From Micromonospora sp. CPCC 205371 (GTDB lineage: Bacteria > Actinomycetota > Actinomycetes > Mycobacteriales > Micromonosporaceae), in assembly GCF_026130045.1 (NCBI RefSeq), contig NZ_JAIBNX010000003.1, positions 89,825-153,824 on the forward strand: a stretch of DNA of 64,000 nt, read 5' to 3'. The position numbers and the translations under genes are program-made. The notes under the pieces are model-generated. The model saw only the letters and a list, made by a program, of their open reading frames with translations, made no database searches and was not told the origin of the DNA. Shown one piece after another: positions 32,389 to 41,628 of this stretch; positions within the stretch are counted from its first letter, which is position 1, and the number at the start of each line of letters is the position of its first letter.

Positions 32389-33897
32389 ATGACCCTCAGT
32401 CCGAGAGCGGGGGTCGCCGCGGTGCTGGCGGCGGTGACCGTGGTCGCCGCCGGCTGCGACGGCCGCTCCACAGCGCCCACCGACATCACCTCCACCGGTG
32501 CCACCCTGCACGCTCAGGCCCGTTGCCTGGCCGAGAGCACCACCAACCCGTGCACCTTCTGGTTCCAGTACTGGCGGAACGGGGACAGCACGGTGCAACG
32601 CACCGATCCGGTGGTGGCCAACGTCAACACCAACGGCTACGTCGACGTCCAGCAGGCGGTAACCGGGCTGACCCCGGACACCCTGTACCACTCGCAGCTC
32701 TGCGGCTACGGCGACAGCAACGTCGCCCCGCCCGGTGTCTGCGTCGGCCTGCCCGGCGGCGCGGGGTCGACGCCGGGCAGCCAGCCCGACGCCGGCGACC
32801 ACAACCCGCCCCAGCGGGTCCGTTCCGCCCGGCCCGGGACCATCGGCACCGCCGAGCTCGGCCGTCCACTGTCGACGGCCGACACGGCAGCCAACCCGAT
32901 CTCCCGGGACGCGGGCCTGAGCGCAGCCTATTCGGACACCCGGAGCCTGTGGCTGTTCGGTGACACCGTACAGCGCAACGGGCCCGCGTTCCTGGCCGGC
33001 ACGACCGCGGCCGCGGGCCCGTACACCCGGGGTGAGCCACCGAACGCGCTGGAGGAACTACCCACGCCGCCGGCGCCGCCCGCCCCCGGCCGCACCTCGC
33101 CCGCCCCGTTCCTGCCCCGGCCCGAGGGCCTGCTGACCCCGGACAACCCGCCGGTCGAGTGCGGTACCAACCGCAGCTACCCGGCCTCCTGGCCGGGCGG
33201 CCTCGCGCGCATCCCGGGCACCTCGCGGATGGTCATCGTGTACGCGCAAGTGTGCGTCGCGGTCGACCGCGACTGGCCCACCGAGCGGCTCACCCTGGTC
33301 GAGTACGACCCGGCGACGAACAGGTTCCTCTCCAGCGCGACGCCGTTCGTGGCCACGCCACTGCACGCCGGTGTCCCGGTGACGCAGCGGCTCGGATCTC
33401 CGGTGTTCGGCGGCGACGGCTTCCTCTACCTGTTCGGCCACGACACGGCCACCGACCGGGTCTTCGTCGCCAGGGTCGCCGCCAACCAGAGTGCCTGGGC
33501 AAACCCTGCCAACTACCGCTGGTGGGGGCGGCCCGGTGGCGGGCCAGCCCAGTGGACCACGGACCAGGCATCGGCCATCTCGATCGCCCCCGTCACCGAC
33601 CCGTGGTCGGTCCATGTAGCCGACTACACCGGCGTGGGCGGCCACCGCCTGGCGATGATCGTCCAGACGGAGTACGGGACCGGCGGCTTCCAGCTCTTCG
33701 AGGCGGCCGCACCGAACGGCGCGTGGTCGGCCGGACCCTCGGCGCGGGCACCCGACACGTGTCAGGGCACCTTCGGCTGCTACGCGCTCGCCGGGCACGC
33801 CGAGTTGAGCACCGCCGAGGCGTTCGTCTACTCCTGGTACTCGGCCGGCGATCGCGGCGGTTTCGGGCACATTCGGCTGGCGACCGTCCCGTGGTGA
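32389..33897 (+). CDS. secreted lipoprotein, DUF4185/propeller-like, unknown function
   Basis: 502 residues. Signal peptide with lipobox (VVAAGC, Cys about 23). Residues about 30-120 look like an FN3-type sandwich (TSTGATLHAQARCLAEST ... VTGLTPDTLYHSQLCGYGD). The rest has propeller-like strands: SLWLFGDTVQRNG, RMVIVYAQVCVAV, GFLYLFGHDTATDRVFVARV and AEAFVYSWYSAGDRGG, similar in style to DUF4185 proteins. It should be anchored outside the membrane. Substrate unknown. Confidence 0.82.
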   Translation: MTLSPRAGVAAVLAAVTVVAAGCDGRSTAPTDITSTGATLHAQARCLAESTTNPCTFWFQYWRNGDSTVQRTDPVVANVNTNGYVDVQQAVTGLTPDTLYHSQLCGYGDSNVAPPGVCVGLPGGAGSTPGSQPDAGDHNPPQRVRSARPGTIGTAELGRPLSTADTAANPISRDAGLSAAYSDTRSLWLFGDTVQRNGPAFLAGTTAAAGPYTRGEPPNALEELPTPPAPPAPGRTSPAPFLPRPEGLLTPDNPPVECGTNRSYPASWPGGLARIPGTSRMVIVYAQVCVAVDRDWPTERLTLVEYDPATNRFLSSATPFVATPLHAGVPVTQRLGSPVFGGDGFLYLFGHDTATDRVFVARVAANQSAWANPANYRWWGRPGGGPAQWTTDQASAISIAPVTDPWSVHVADYTGVGGHRLAMIVQTEYGTGGFQLFEAAAPNGAWSAGPSARAPDTCQGTFGCYALAGHAELSTAEAFVYSWYSAGDRGGFGHIRLATVPW

Positions 33898-34082
33898 CCC
33901 GGATCGTCCCTGGCCGCCGAGCGCCGCTTGGGCATGGCGCGTTGGGCCGGTCAGCGATACCCGCTACATCGACGATATTCCGGCCATCATCCTCGAGATG
34001 GATTCGAGCTCATGCACTGATGGTCAACGGGCGTGCGTGCGCTGGTAAGGACGCCGGCCCGGCGGAGAGCAAGCCTTGACGG
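33898..34082. other. no gene seen between the lipoprotein and the glycosyltransferase stump
   Basis: Only short frames without signatures; together with 34212-34351 it forms a 450-bp region whose sole recognisable content is the fragment at 34083. Confidence 0.4.
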
Positions 34083-34211
34083 ATGCGAGTAGCGATCTCA
34101 GCGCACGGCACCCGGGGTGACGTCGAGCCGGCGGTCGCGGTCGGTGACCGTCTGGCCCAGCGTGGGCACGAGGTGGCGGTGGCCGGTTCGCGACCCTGGT
34201 CCGGGAAGTGA
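34083..34211 (+). pseudogene. N-terminal stump of a UDP-glycosyltransferase (MGT/GT1 type)
   Basis: 42 codons beginning MRVAISAHGTRGDVEPAVAV and GDRLAQRGHEVAVAGS, the invariant start of GT1 sterol/macrolide glycosyltransferases, ending in a premature TGA after RPWSGK. The remaining 350 or so residues are absent. Confidence 0.75.
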
Positions 34212-34351
34212 CCGCCGATGAGCGACGGGTCAACGACTCCAGCCGACTTTCAGGGATCGGGCCTCGTCGCAGGCGTGGCAGTAGGAGTCCGCGGTGGATC
34301 TGGTCGCCGGTCGTGGAGGGCTGATCGGGGCAAGCCAAATGTGAAGCCGGG

Positions 34352-35023
34352 TCACACGTCGAGCAGGAGTTGGCGTTGGCTGGCCGGTAGGCGGCCCCGG
34401 AAGGTCTTGAGGTGGCGGACCTGTGCCTGCAGGCCGATGTCGAGGCGCAGCTGCTGCCCGACGGGTGCGCGGCCCACGAGGGTCAGGGCGTGCTGCCCGG
34501 AGAGGTCGACGGCGGCGGTGCGGGTGAAGTACCACTCGGCCGTCGGCTCGCCGACGCCAGCGGCGGTCAGGTACGGCTCGCTGGCCTCGAACTCGCGGGT
34601 GCGTGCGACCTGCACGGCTTCCAGCGAGGAGCCCAGCAGGTTGACGGTGGGGCCGAGGCTGACGGTGCGGGAGTGCTTGACCGGTGTCGCGAGCCGCTTT
34701 GGGGACATCGACCACACCACCGCCTCGCCGCCCGCGCTCGACAGGCGCACCGCTAGCGTCGCCTTGGTGATGGGTGCGCCGCCGGGCCGGAAGCTGCACA
34801 CCAGTCTCAGCAGGAGGTAGCCGGTGGCGGCCTCCTGTGCGAGGCGGCGCGCCAGGTCCGGCTCGACGCCGGGGCTGTCCGGCCGGAGCATGACCACCTC
34901 CGAGTGGCCGATCGAGGCCCGCGCGGGCGCGTCACCGTCGAGCGGGTACGTGCCGAGGACGGTGCGCTCGTCCCAGTCGACGTCTTCGAGCAGGGTGGCC
35001 GGGATCGTCAGCTGCGATGTCAC
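34352..35023 (-). CDS. unknown protein encoded with the CHAT protease
   Basis: 223 residues from a GTG at 35023 behind AGGGAG. No signal peptide, membrane helix or nuclease/NTPase motif. Composition is beta-rich with alternating hydrophobic positions (ASIGHSEVVMLRPDSPG, GYLLLRLVCSFRPGG, EAVVWSMSPKRLA and HALTLVGRAPVGQQLRLDI). The start lies 2 bp after the stop of the CHAT gene, so expression is coupled. A substrate, sensor or trans-regulator of the protease are the obvious possibilities. I do not recognise a named family. Confidence 0.8.
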   Translation of the reverse strand: MTSQLTIPATLLEDVDWDERTVLGTYPLDGDAPARASIGHSEVVMLRPDSPGVEPDLARRLAQEAATGYLLLRLVCSFRPGGAPITKATLAVRLSSAGGEAVVWSMSPKRLATPVKHSRTVSLGPTVNLLGSSLEAVQVARTREFEASEPYLTAAGVGEPTAEWYFTRTAAVDLSGQHALTLVGRAPVGQQLRLDIGLQAQVRHLKTFRGRLPASQRQLLLDV

Positions 35024-35025
35024 GT

Positions 35026-38000
35026 CTACTCCCTGGAATCCGCCTGCTGCCAGTCTCCGACGAAGACAAATGCGCCCCAGTCGCTGTAGTGGGGGTGGTG
35101 GCGCCGGGTCTCGCGTTGCGCCGTACCGAACGCGTCGAGCTTCGGCCGGCCTTCGGCGAGTTCCCGGTACAGCGTGGTGAAGAAGGTACCGGCGGGGTCG
35201 GGCTCGACGGGCCAGAGGGTGGCGACGATCGACGCGCAGCCGGCGGCGAACATCGAGGCGGGCAGGCCACGCAGGTTGTCCCCGAGGTCGAACCGGCCGA
35301 GCGCGGTGTCGCAGGCGCTGAAGGTCGCCAGGTCGACGCGGGTGAGGTCGGTGCGGACGAAGTCGTGGGCGAAGACCCGCCCGTCCCGGGCCGGTGGCTC
35401 GGGATGCAGGTAGAGCGTCTGGAAGGCCGGTGCGACCGCGTCTCCGGTGCCGTGTGCGGCGATATGCAGGTACCGGACGTCTTCGATGTCGCGCAGCACC
35501 CGCTCGCGGGTCGCGAGCGCGCCGGTGTACGCGGACGCGCCGAACACCGATGCGACCGCTTCGGCTTGTGCGTCGAGGGACGGGGTGGCGGCCAGCCCGT
35601 ACGCCGAACCGCCGTCGGTGGCCGCGACGGACAGGACCGTCGCGCCCGTGGCCGACCGGGGCCGGGTGTGTGCCAGCAGCGCGGTAAGCGACGGCAGGCT
35701 GGTGACGATCCAGTGCTCGGCCAGCGGTGCGCCGTCGGCGTGCAGGAGGTGGAACGGGAGGTAGTGCGTCGCGCCGTGGGCCCAGACGCAGAGATGGTCC
35801 TTGCCCTGCGCGCGCCACTGGGGCAGGCGCGCGGCGAGGTGGCCCAGATAGCGCGGCAGGTGCCTCGTGACGATCTTCTCCGCGTCCCGGCTCAGCAGCC
35901 GGAAGTCGGGTTTGTCGGCGAGGGTCCGGCGTAGGTGGGTCACCTCGAACGCGAGCGGGTTCAGGTGGAGCTGTTGCTCGCCTGGCGACCCAACCACGAC
36001 GCTGCGGATCGGCAGTTCGCCTCTAGACCAGACCGCGCTGCCGACGACCTCCTGCCGGGTGATGGCCAGGGCGGTGATCGCCTCGGCGCCGTTGGGTCCC
36101 GTGGTCTGCATCAGGCTGATCAGGACGGTGCGGTCGTCGAGCAGCTCCCGCACCTGCTCGACGGTGAACACGACGGCGTCGCGGCGCCGGTCGTGCAGCA
36201 GCTCGGTGATGCCCCGGTCGTACTCGCGCCGCAGGTTGCGGAGTTGGTCCTCGTCCGTGGCTCCGGTGCCGTACTCGCGCTCGTCGAGGTACGCGGTCAG
36301 CATCTCCTCCGACGTGGCGAACGGCCCGTCGTGTGCGATTGCTCTCGGCATGCCGAGAGCGGCCTCCTCGCTGGCGATGGCGGCGAGGAAGATGTCGCCC
36401 CGCTCGGGCGGCAGCGCGCCCGGTTCGACCAGTGCCTGGCTGAACTCGTGGCCCTTCGCCAGCTGATGCAGGGTCAGCATGACCGACGGCTGGACCGGCC
36501 GGTCGAACAGCCCTGCGGCCACGTCACGGTAGACCTCCCGCAGCTGCTCCACCGCGCGCGGACCGACGTGGCGCCGCAGGTCCGCCGCGAGCGGCTGGAG
36601 CAGCATGACCAGTTCCTGCAGCAACGTCGGATCACCGTGGGCGCTGCGCGACATCCGATCGACACACTCGGTCGCCTTGTCGGTCATGCCCAGCGCCAGG
36701 AAGCGCGGGACGCAGTCGGCGTACCAGGTGTTCGAGGCGCTGAGCCGGCCACGGTTGCCGAGGTTGTTCGCCTCGCCCCAGATGAGCTGCGCACGGAGCG
36801 CTTCGAAGGCTTCCAGGTGCCGGCTGGTGAGGTCGGGAGCCAATGCAGCGGCCTGCGCCAGCATCAGCAGTCCATCGTGCTCGGCATCGCGGCTCGGCGC
36901 GCTGCCAGCGAGCTGGATCAGGCCGGCGGCCAGACGCCGCGCGGGCCACCCGTTGCGGCGGGCATGCATTTTGAGCCGTTTGGCGCGCAGCCGCAGCGGT
37001 TCCGGCCAGCGTCCCGGCCCGCGCAGCCCGCTGGTGCCCGCCAGAGCCTGCGCGCCGACCGCGTGAGCCTCCCTGAGCAGCAGGTGGTAGTAGGTCTCGG
37101 CGTCACCAGTGCGGAGCAGGTCGCGGTGCTGCTCGATGAGGGCGATCGCGCGTTCGGGATCGCCTTCGGGGTCCACCGTCCGCAGGACGATCCGCTGGGC
37201 GGTCGTCGGATCGTAGCCAGCGAGCGAGTCCACTATGGACTCGATCGGCGGTCCGGGTACGCCGGCCTTCGGGTCGCAGTGGGCGAGAACAGCGCGCACG
37301 AAGCTGTACAGGTCGGCTTCGGCTGCGGGGTCGAGGCGCGCGAGGACGGCACGCGCCTCCGCGGCGACCAGCCCGGCCGTGACGCGCGGCAGCCGCCCGT
37401 CACCCAGCCGCGGACCTGCCGACCCGTCACCCGGGCGGGGGCCGGCGTTGCGACCGACGGCGCGGATCACCCGCCGCGGCGGTCGTCCGACGGTGTGCTG
37501 CCAGAACAGTGCCTGAACGAGGGCCTTGGCGGTCATCGGGCGGATCGCCTCGACGTCGAGGGCAAGCGCCTCCCGCAGGTTCGCCACGGACTGCGCCACC
37601 GTCGTCACGGGGTCCGGTGGGTCGGTCGGACCGCCGTACATGAGCGCCGCCTGCTGATGCCGCAACATCCGGACGGCGTAGGTGTGCCAGAACTCGGGCC
37701 CGGACTGACCGGCGGTGGCGGCGTCGAGCCGGAACCGGCCCAGCAGCGACAGGGCCGACGCGAGCTCCTCGACGTCACCGGCGGCACGCGCCGCCGCGAC
37801 CCGCTCGGCCGCGGCGGCCACGGCGGTCCGGAAGACGGCGATATTCGGCTCGTCGGCGAGCCACACCATGGCGACTTCCACCAGCGCCCTCGTCGCGGTC
37901 GCGATGCAGGAGGACCGCCCCTCGTCAGGCGTCGCCCGGCAGGCCGCGAGCAGCGCCCGGGCGCCATCGAACGCCCCCTCCACGCCGCCGGACCGCGCCG

Positions 38001-38418
38001 CACCGAAGCAGGCCATCCGCAGCGCCTCCGCGTACGGCGGCCACAGGTGCTCGGCGAAGGCCGGCTGCGCGGCCAGCCGTTCGGCCTCGGAACCGTTGAC
38101 GACGCGCTGATCGAGGAGGGTCCACAGTCGCTCGACCGGTCCGATCGCGATCTCCCACCGGCCGGGCACCGCGTCGAACGCCCGGGACTGGGCGCGCCAC
38201 AGCTCGACGATGGGGCGCTGCCCGCGGTTGAGGCCCGGGCGTTCGAGCTCGTCCAGTACGGCCGGACGCAGCAGCTTGGGGTGGGCCAGCGCCAGCCCGC
38301 GCCACTGGTCCTCGTCGAGAGCAACCGCTATCGCCAGCAACTCGACCGGAGTACTGGACACCGCACCGAACTCCGCCGACAGCACACGATCGACTGGATC
38401 CTCACCCGCCACCGGCAC
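35026..38418 (-). CDS. large CHAT-domain (caspase-like) protease with helical repeat N-terminus
   Basis: 1130 residues from a GTG at 38418. The first 650 residues are alpha-helical and alanine/leucine-rich, like degenerate TPR arrays (for example VANLREALALDVEAIRPMTA and AFEALRAQLIWGEANNLG). The C-terminal 350 residues form a CHAT domain: DHLCVWAHGATHYLPFHLLH, then the catalytic His989 in YLHIAAHGTGD and Cys1036 in ATFSACDTALG, followed by LRGLPASMFAAGCASIVATLWPV. CHAT proteases are related to separase and caspases and act in regulated proteolysis, signalling and conflict systems. Intact catalytic dyad. Forms a two-gene unit with 34352-35023. Confidence 0.93.
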   Translation of the reverse strand: MPVAGEDPVDRVLSAEFGAVSSTPVELLAIAVALDEDQWRGLALAHPKLLRPAVLDELERPGLNRGQRPIVELWRAQSRAFDAVPGRWEIAIGPVERLWTLLDQRVVNGSEAERLAAQPAFAEHLWPPYAEALRMACFGAARSGGVEGAFDGARALLAACRATPDEGRSSCIATATRALVEVAMVWLADEPNIAVFRTAVAAAAERVAAARAAGDVEELASALSLLGRFRLDAATAGQSGPEFWHTYAVRMLRHQQAALMYGGPTDPPDPVTTVAQSVANLREALALDVEAIRPMTAKALVQALFWQHTVGRPPRRVIRAVGRNAGPRPGDGSAGPRLGDGRLPRVTAGLVAAEARAVLARLDPAAEADLYSFVRAVLAHCDPKAGVPGPPIESIVDSLAGYDPTTAQRIVLRTVDPEGDPERAIALIEQHRDLLRTGDAETYYHLLLREAHAVGAQALAGTSGLRGPGRWPEPLRLRAKRLKMHARRNGWPARRLAAGLIQLAGSAPSRDAEHDGLLMLAQAAALAPDLTSRHLEAFEALRAQLIWGEANNLGNRGRLSASNTWYADCVPRFLALGMTDKATECVDRMSRSAHGDPTLLQELVMLLQPLAADLRRHVGPRAVEQLREVYRDVAAGLFDRPVQPSVMLTLHQLAKGHEFSQALVEPGALPPERGDIFLAAIASEEAALGMPRAIAHDGPFATSEEMLTAYLDEREYGTGATDEDQLRNLRREYDRGITELLHDRRRDAVVFTVEQVRELLDDRTVLISLMQTTGPNGAEAITALAITRQEVVGSAVWSRGELPIRSVVVGSPGEQQLHLNPLAFEVTHLRRTLADKPDFRLLSRDAEKIVTRHLPRYLGHLAARLPQWRAQGKDHLCVWAHGATHYLPFHLLHADGAPLAEHWIVTSLPSLTALLAHTRPRSATGATVLSVAATDGGSAYGLAATPSLDAQAEAVASVFGASAYTGALATRERVLRDIEDVRYLHIAAHGTGDAVAPAFQTLYLHPEPPARDGRVFAHDFVRTDLTRVDLATFSACDTALGRFDLGDNLRGLPASMFAAGCASIVATLWPVEPDPAGTFFTTLYRELAEGRPKLDAFGTAQRETRRHHPHYSDWGAFVFVGDWQQADSRE

Positions 38419-38494
38419 ATTGTGCCTAGAGGAGCCGCTCGAACGAACCCCACGGACGGCTGCCGTCCCTCGTCATGATGACTTCGCTGGAATG

Positions 38495-38886
38495 CATTTG
38501 ACGGTGGCCGCGGGCGGTACTGCCGGCGCGTCACCGGTATCGGGGTGGACGACTCGCATCGCGGTCACGACCTTCGACAGCATGCGGGGGGTACAACCAC
38601 GGAGTGCCCGCGCTCAGCGTGGACGGACGGTTCGTCGCCTTCGCCTCGGAGGACTCCACTGTGGTGCCCGGCGACACGAACGGACAGTTCGACGGCAACG
38701 GCAAGGTATTCCTGTACGACCGGGTCACCGGCATGACCGAGAGGATATCGCCACCCGTCGCCGGCCTTCTCCCCGACCATCTCGGCTGACGGGCGGACGG
38801 TGGCGTGGATCAACAGGGAGGTGCTCCACATGCCCGAAGAGGACTTACTGGTCGACGCGGTGTATGTGCGGCGCCTCCAGCGTTAG
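38495..38886 (+). pseudogene. multiply frameshifted PD40/TolB-like propeller remnant
   Basis: Three successive frames carry parts of one protein: TTRIAVTTFDSM (to about 38580), then LSVDGRFVAFASEDSTVVPGD and GKVFLYDRVTGMTERIS (38604 to about 38757), then SPTISADGRTVAWINREVLH (38770 to the TAG at 38886). SxDGRxVAFxS is the PD40 signature. No start or full blade set survives. Confidence 0.7.
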
Positions 38887-39146
38887 GGGTACCCGATTCC
38901 GGCCCAGGTCGGCATGGAGATCTGCCAGGGAGATCTCGGGATCGAGCCTCGGTACCATGTGGACGGTGAGCGGCCGCGACCCGAACACCTCCGCGCCGCG
39001 TCGCCGTCCACCGGTACCTCGCAATTGCCCCGCCGTGGAGTTCTTCCTGGGCGGCGGTCGCAAGGATGACCCAGCTGTCACACCCGAGTCGCCGTTCTGC
39101 ATCAAATAGGCAAACTGGTATCCGAGCGGCCGCGACTGTCAGGTCT
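38887..39146. other. gene-free stretch upstream of the LpqC-like esterase
   Basis: A minus-strand frame ending near 38845 contains a protein-like run (LTVHMVPRLDPEISLADLHA) that could be the C-terminus of a lost gene, antisense to the PD40 remnant. No family can be named. Confidence 0.35.
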
Positions 39147-39171
39147 CGGCTGGGTATCGACCTCCCAGCCG
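39147..39171. terminator. hairpin between the PD40 remnant and the esterase gene
   Basis: CGGCTGGG (39147-39154) pairs with CCCAGCCG (39164-39171), 9-nt loop. Position 40 bp before the esterase start suits a terminator or leader hairpin. Confidence 0.45.
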
Positions 39172-39211
39172 GGCGTTGTGCGACGCTCGCGGCACGTGTC
39201 ATGGTCACCGG

Positions 39212-40090
39212 ATGACACGGGGTGTGCATCTTCTGTTGGTGCTTTCTCTGTTGGCTGGATGCTCGGCCACGCCTCCTGAACCGTCCACGTCGTCCTCTGC
39301 GTCGCCCTTCACGCCCACCGCCGGTGATCATCAATTGACGCTGTCCTCGGGCGGTACGGAGCGCAGCTACCGGGTGCACGCGCCGCCCGGGTACGACGCC
39401 AGCGAGCCCATTCCGGTGGTGATCGGGCTGCACTTCTATCCCGGCGACGGCCGAGGACTACAGCAGATGATCGGGCTGGACGCACACGCTGACCAGAAGG
39501 GCTTCCTCACCGTCTACCCTGATGGCGTCAACGGCGGCTTCAACGCGCTGGTGTGCTGCGGCCAGCAGGATGACGTGGGATTCATCAAAGCCCTGGTCGA
39601 CCAGCTGAAGAGCGTCTGGAAGGCCGACCCGGACCGGATCTACCTGGCCGGCATCTCCAACGGCGGCGACATGAGTTTCAAGCTCGCTGTCGAACTGCCT
39701 GACACGTTCGCGGCCATCGCGCCGGTCAGCGGCGGGTTCATCGGCACCAAAACGTCGGACGCGAGCTACGCCCCGAAGAGCCCGGTGTCGGTGTTGACCT
39801 TCATCGGCGGTCAGGACCGGTACGCCGACCGGTTCGACAGCGGCATCCAGGCATGGCAGGACCGGCTTGGCTGCACGCCGTCCCAGCCGGCCGCCGTCCC
39901 CGGCCCGGGGAAGATCACGCGTACCACCGCACCGTGCGAGGACGGCAGCGAGGTGGTCGTGTACCGCCTGCCCGACATGGGGCACAACTGGCCGGGTGCC
40001 ACGCAGGGACAGCTCGCCGACTCCGATGCGGGCGTGGTGGCGACCGACCTGATCTGGGAGTTCTTCGCCGCCCACCCCCGGCGTCATTGA
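39212..40090 (+). CDS. LpqC/PHB-depolymerase-like esterase lipoprotein
   Basis: 292 residues from the ATG at 39212 (MTRGVHLLLVLSLLAGCSA): lipobox LAGC with Cys17. A Ser/Thr/Pro spacer leads to an alpha/beta hydrolase: YRVHAPPGYDASEPIPVVIG, FLTVYPDGVNGGFNALVCCG, the nucleophile elbow GISNGGDMSFKLA (Ser about 149) and a C-terminal His in LPDMGHNWPG. This is the esterase_phb/polyhydroxybutyrate-depolymerase group that includes LpqC and feruloyl esterases. It acts outside the membrane; substrate unknown. Confidence 0.92.
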   Translation: MTRGVHLLLVLSLLAGCSATPPEPSTSSSASPFTPTAGDHQLTLSSGGTERSYRVHAPPGYDASEPIPVVIGLHFYPGDGRGLQQMIGLDAHADQKGFLTVYPDGVNGGFNALVCCGQQDDVGFIKALVDQLKSVWKADPDRIYLAGISNGGDMSFKLAVELPDTFAAIAPVSGGFIGTKTSDASYAPKSPVSVLTFIGGQDRYADRFDSGIQAWQDRLGCTPSQPAAVPGPGKITRTTAPCEDGSEVVVYRLPDMGHNWPGATQGQLADSDAGVVATDLIWEFFAAHPRRH

Positions 40091-40196
40091 CAAGTCCGTG
40101 GTGCTTCAGAGCCTCACCGTATGAACCCCGCCCAGCCGTCCGAGCGCCATCTCCTTGGAACCGGGGCATGACGATTCCCGCTACTCGTCGATAACA

Positions 40197-41628
40197 ATGA
40201 GCCGCATGGGTGGGCGCGTCGAGGTCGGGCTGCTCGGCCCCGTCGAGGTACAGGTCGGCGGCGCGCCGATGGCGCTGACCAGCCTGCCGCAGCGCGTGGT
40301 GCTCGCCCGGCTCGCCCTTTCCAACGGCCGCGTCGTGCCGGTCGGCGACCTGCTCGCGGCGCTTTGGGCCGGCGAGCCACCTGCCAACGCGACCGGCAAC
40401 CTGCACACCTACGTCTCCCGCCTGCGCCGCGCGGTCGGCGCCGAGGCCATCGCCCGCGAGGCCGGCGGCTACCGGCTGGCGTCGATGTCGACATCGCCCG
40501 GGTGCGGCGGCTGGCCGGCGAGGCGGGCACCGCGGGCGACCCGGCCCGCGCGGCGGCGCTGCTCGGCGAGGCGCTGTCCGTGTGGCGCGGCGAGGCGCTG
40601 GCCGACATCAGCGACACGCTGCCGTTCGCGCCCGAGCTGGCCCGCCTCGCCGAGTGGCGGCGGCAGCTGCGCGACGAGTGGCTCGGGCAGCAGCTACGTG
40701 CCGGCGACGCGGCCCGCGCCCTGCCCGACCTGGAGGAGGCGGGCGCCGCCGGCCCCCTGCGCGAGCCGGGGGACCTGCTCTGGAGGGGGGCGCGGCACGC
40801 CCCCCGCCGCACCGCCGAGGCCCTGGCGGTAGCCGCGGCGTTTCGCCGCCGCCTCGCCGGCGAGGCCGGCCTCGACCCCAGCCCCGCGCTCGAGGAGCTC
40901 CAGCGCCACCTGCTCACCGCGCCGCCTGCGGCACCGGTCCAGGTCCGCGCGACCCGGCCGCCGCCGCCCGGTGACCGGTTCGTCGGGCGGGAGGCTGAGC
41001 TGGCCCAGCTGTCCGCGGCGCTCACCCACCACCGGCTCGTCACGGTCGTCGGTCCAGGCGGCGTCGGCAAGACCCGTCTGGTACGGGAGGTCGTGCACCG
41101 CCGCGCGGACCGATTGACCGCTCACCTCGTGGAGCTGGCGGAGACCTCGGTGCCGGACGAGGTGCCCGCCGCGGTGGCCGCGGTGCTCGGGCTCCGCACC
41201 GCGCCGGACGGCAGCCGCGCGGCGATCGTGGACCGGCGTCTTCGGGCTGACTCACCTGCGGGAGCGGCTCGCCACCGGCCTCGACGTGCTCGAACCGGCC
41301 CGCGACGGCGACCGCGCCACCGCTGTGACCGCGATGGTCGAATGGTCGTACCGGCTGCTCGACCCGGAGAGGGGTACGGCCACGAGCACGCCGAAGCGGC
41401 CGGCCGCGTCCCGGCTGACCAACCGGATGTTCGCCGGGGACCGGCCCGGCGCCGAGGCGGACGCGGCCGCCATGCTCGAGGACGGCGACGCGCCACTGTG
41501 GACCCGCGGGTTCTCGCGCCGCTGCTGGTGTCCCCGCCCCGGAGGGTGGACGGGCCGGGGCGGTCCGGGCCGCCTCGCTCGCGCTGACAGCCGCCAGCAA
41601 GCGGCGGCCCGCACCGTGGAACGCATGA
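40197..41628 (+). pseudogene. broken AfsR/SARP-type (BTAD + NB-ARC) regulator
   Basis: Begins MSRMGGRVEVGLLGPVEVQ with the OmpR-like DNA-binding domain (LPQRVVLARLALSNGRVVPV, LHTYVSRLRRAVG). At about 40481 the frame changes (…GYRLA to VDVDIARVRRLAGEAG). The BTAD helices are shortened (LEEAGAAGPLREPGDLLWRG), the P-loop VGPGGVGKTRLVREV survives, but after GLRTAPDGSRAAIVD the NB-ARC domain collapses through deletions and further frame changes. The last frame ends in a TGA at 41626-41628 that overlaps the next start (ATGA), showing that the ancestral gene was coupled to the methyltransferase. Confidence 0.8.

Noticed and set aside
35935..38478. 847-codon plus-strand open frame antisense to the CHAT protease gene
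   Set aside because: Composition is that of a reverse-complement shadow (Gly/Arg/Gln-rich, no motifs); the minus-strand frame carries the catalytic dyad and coherent helices.
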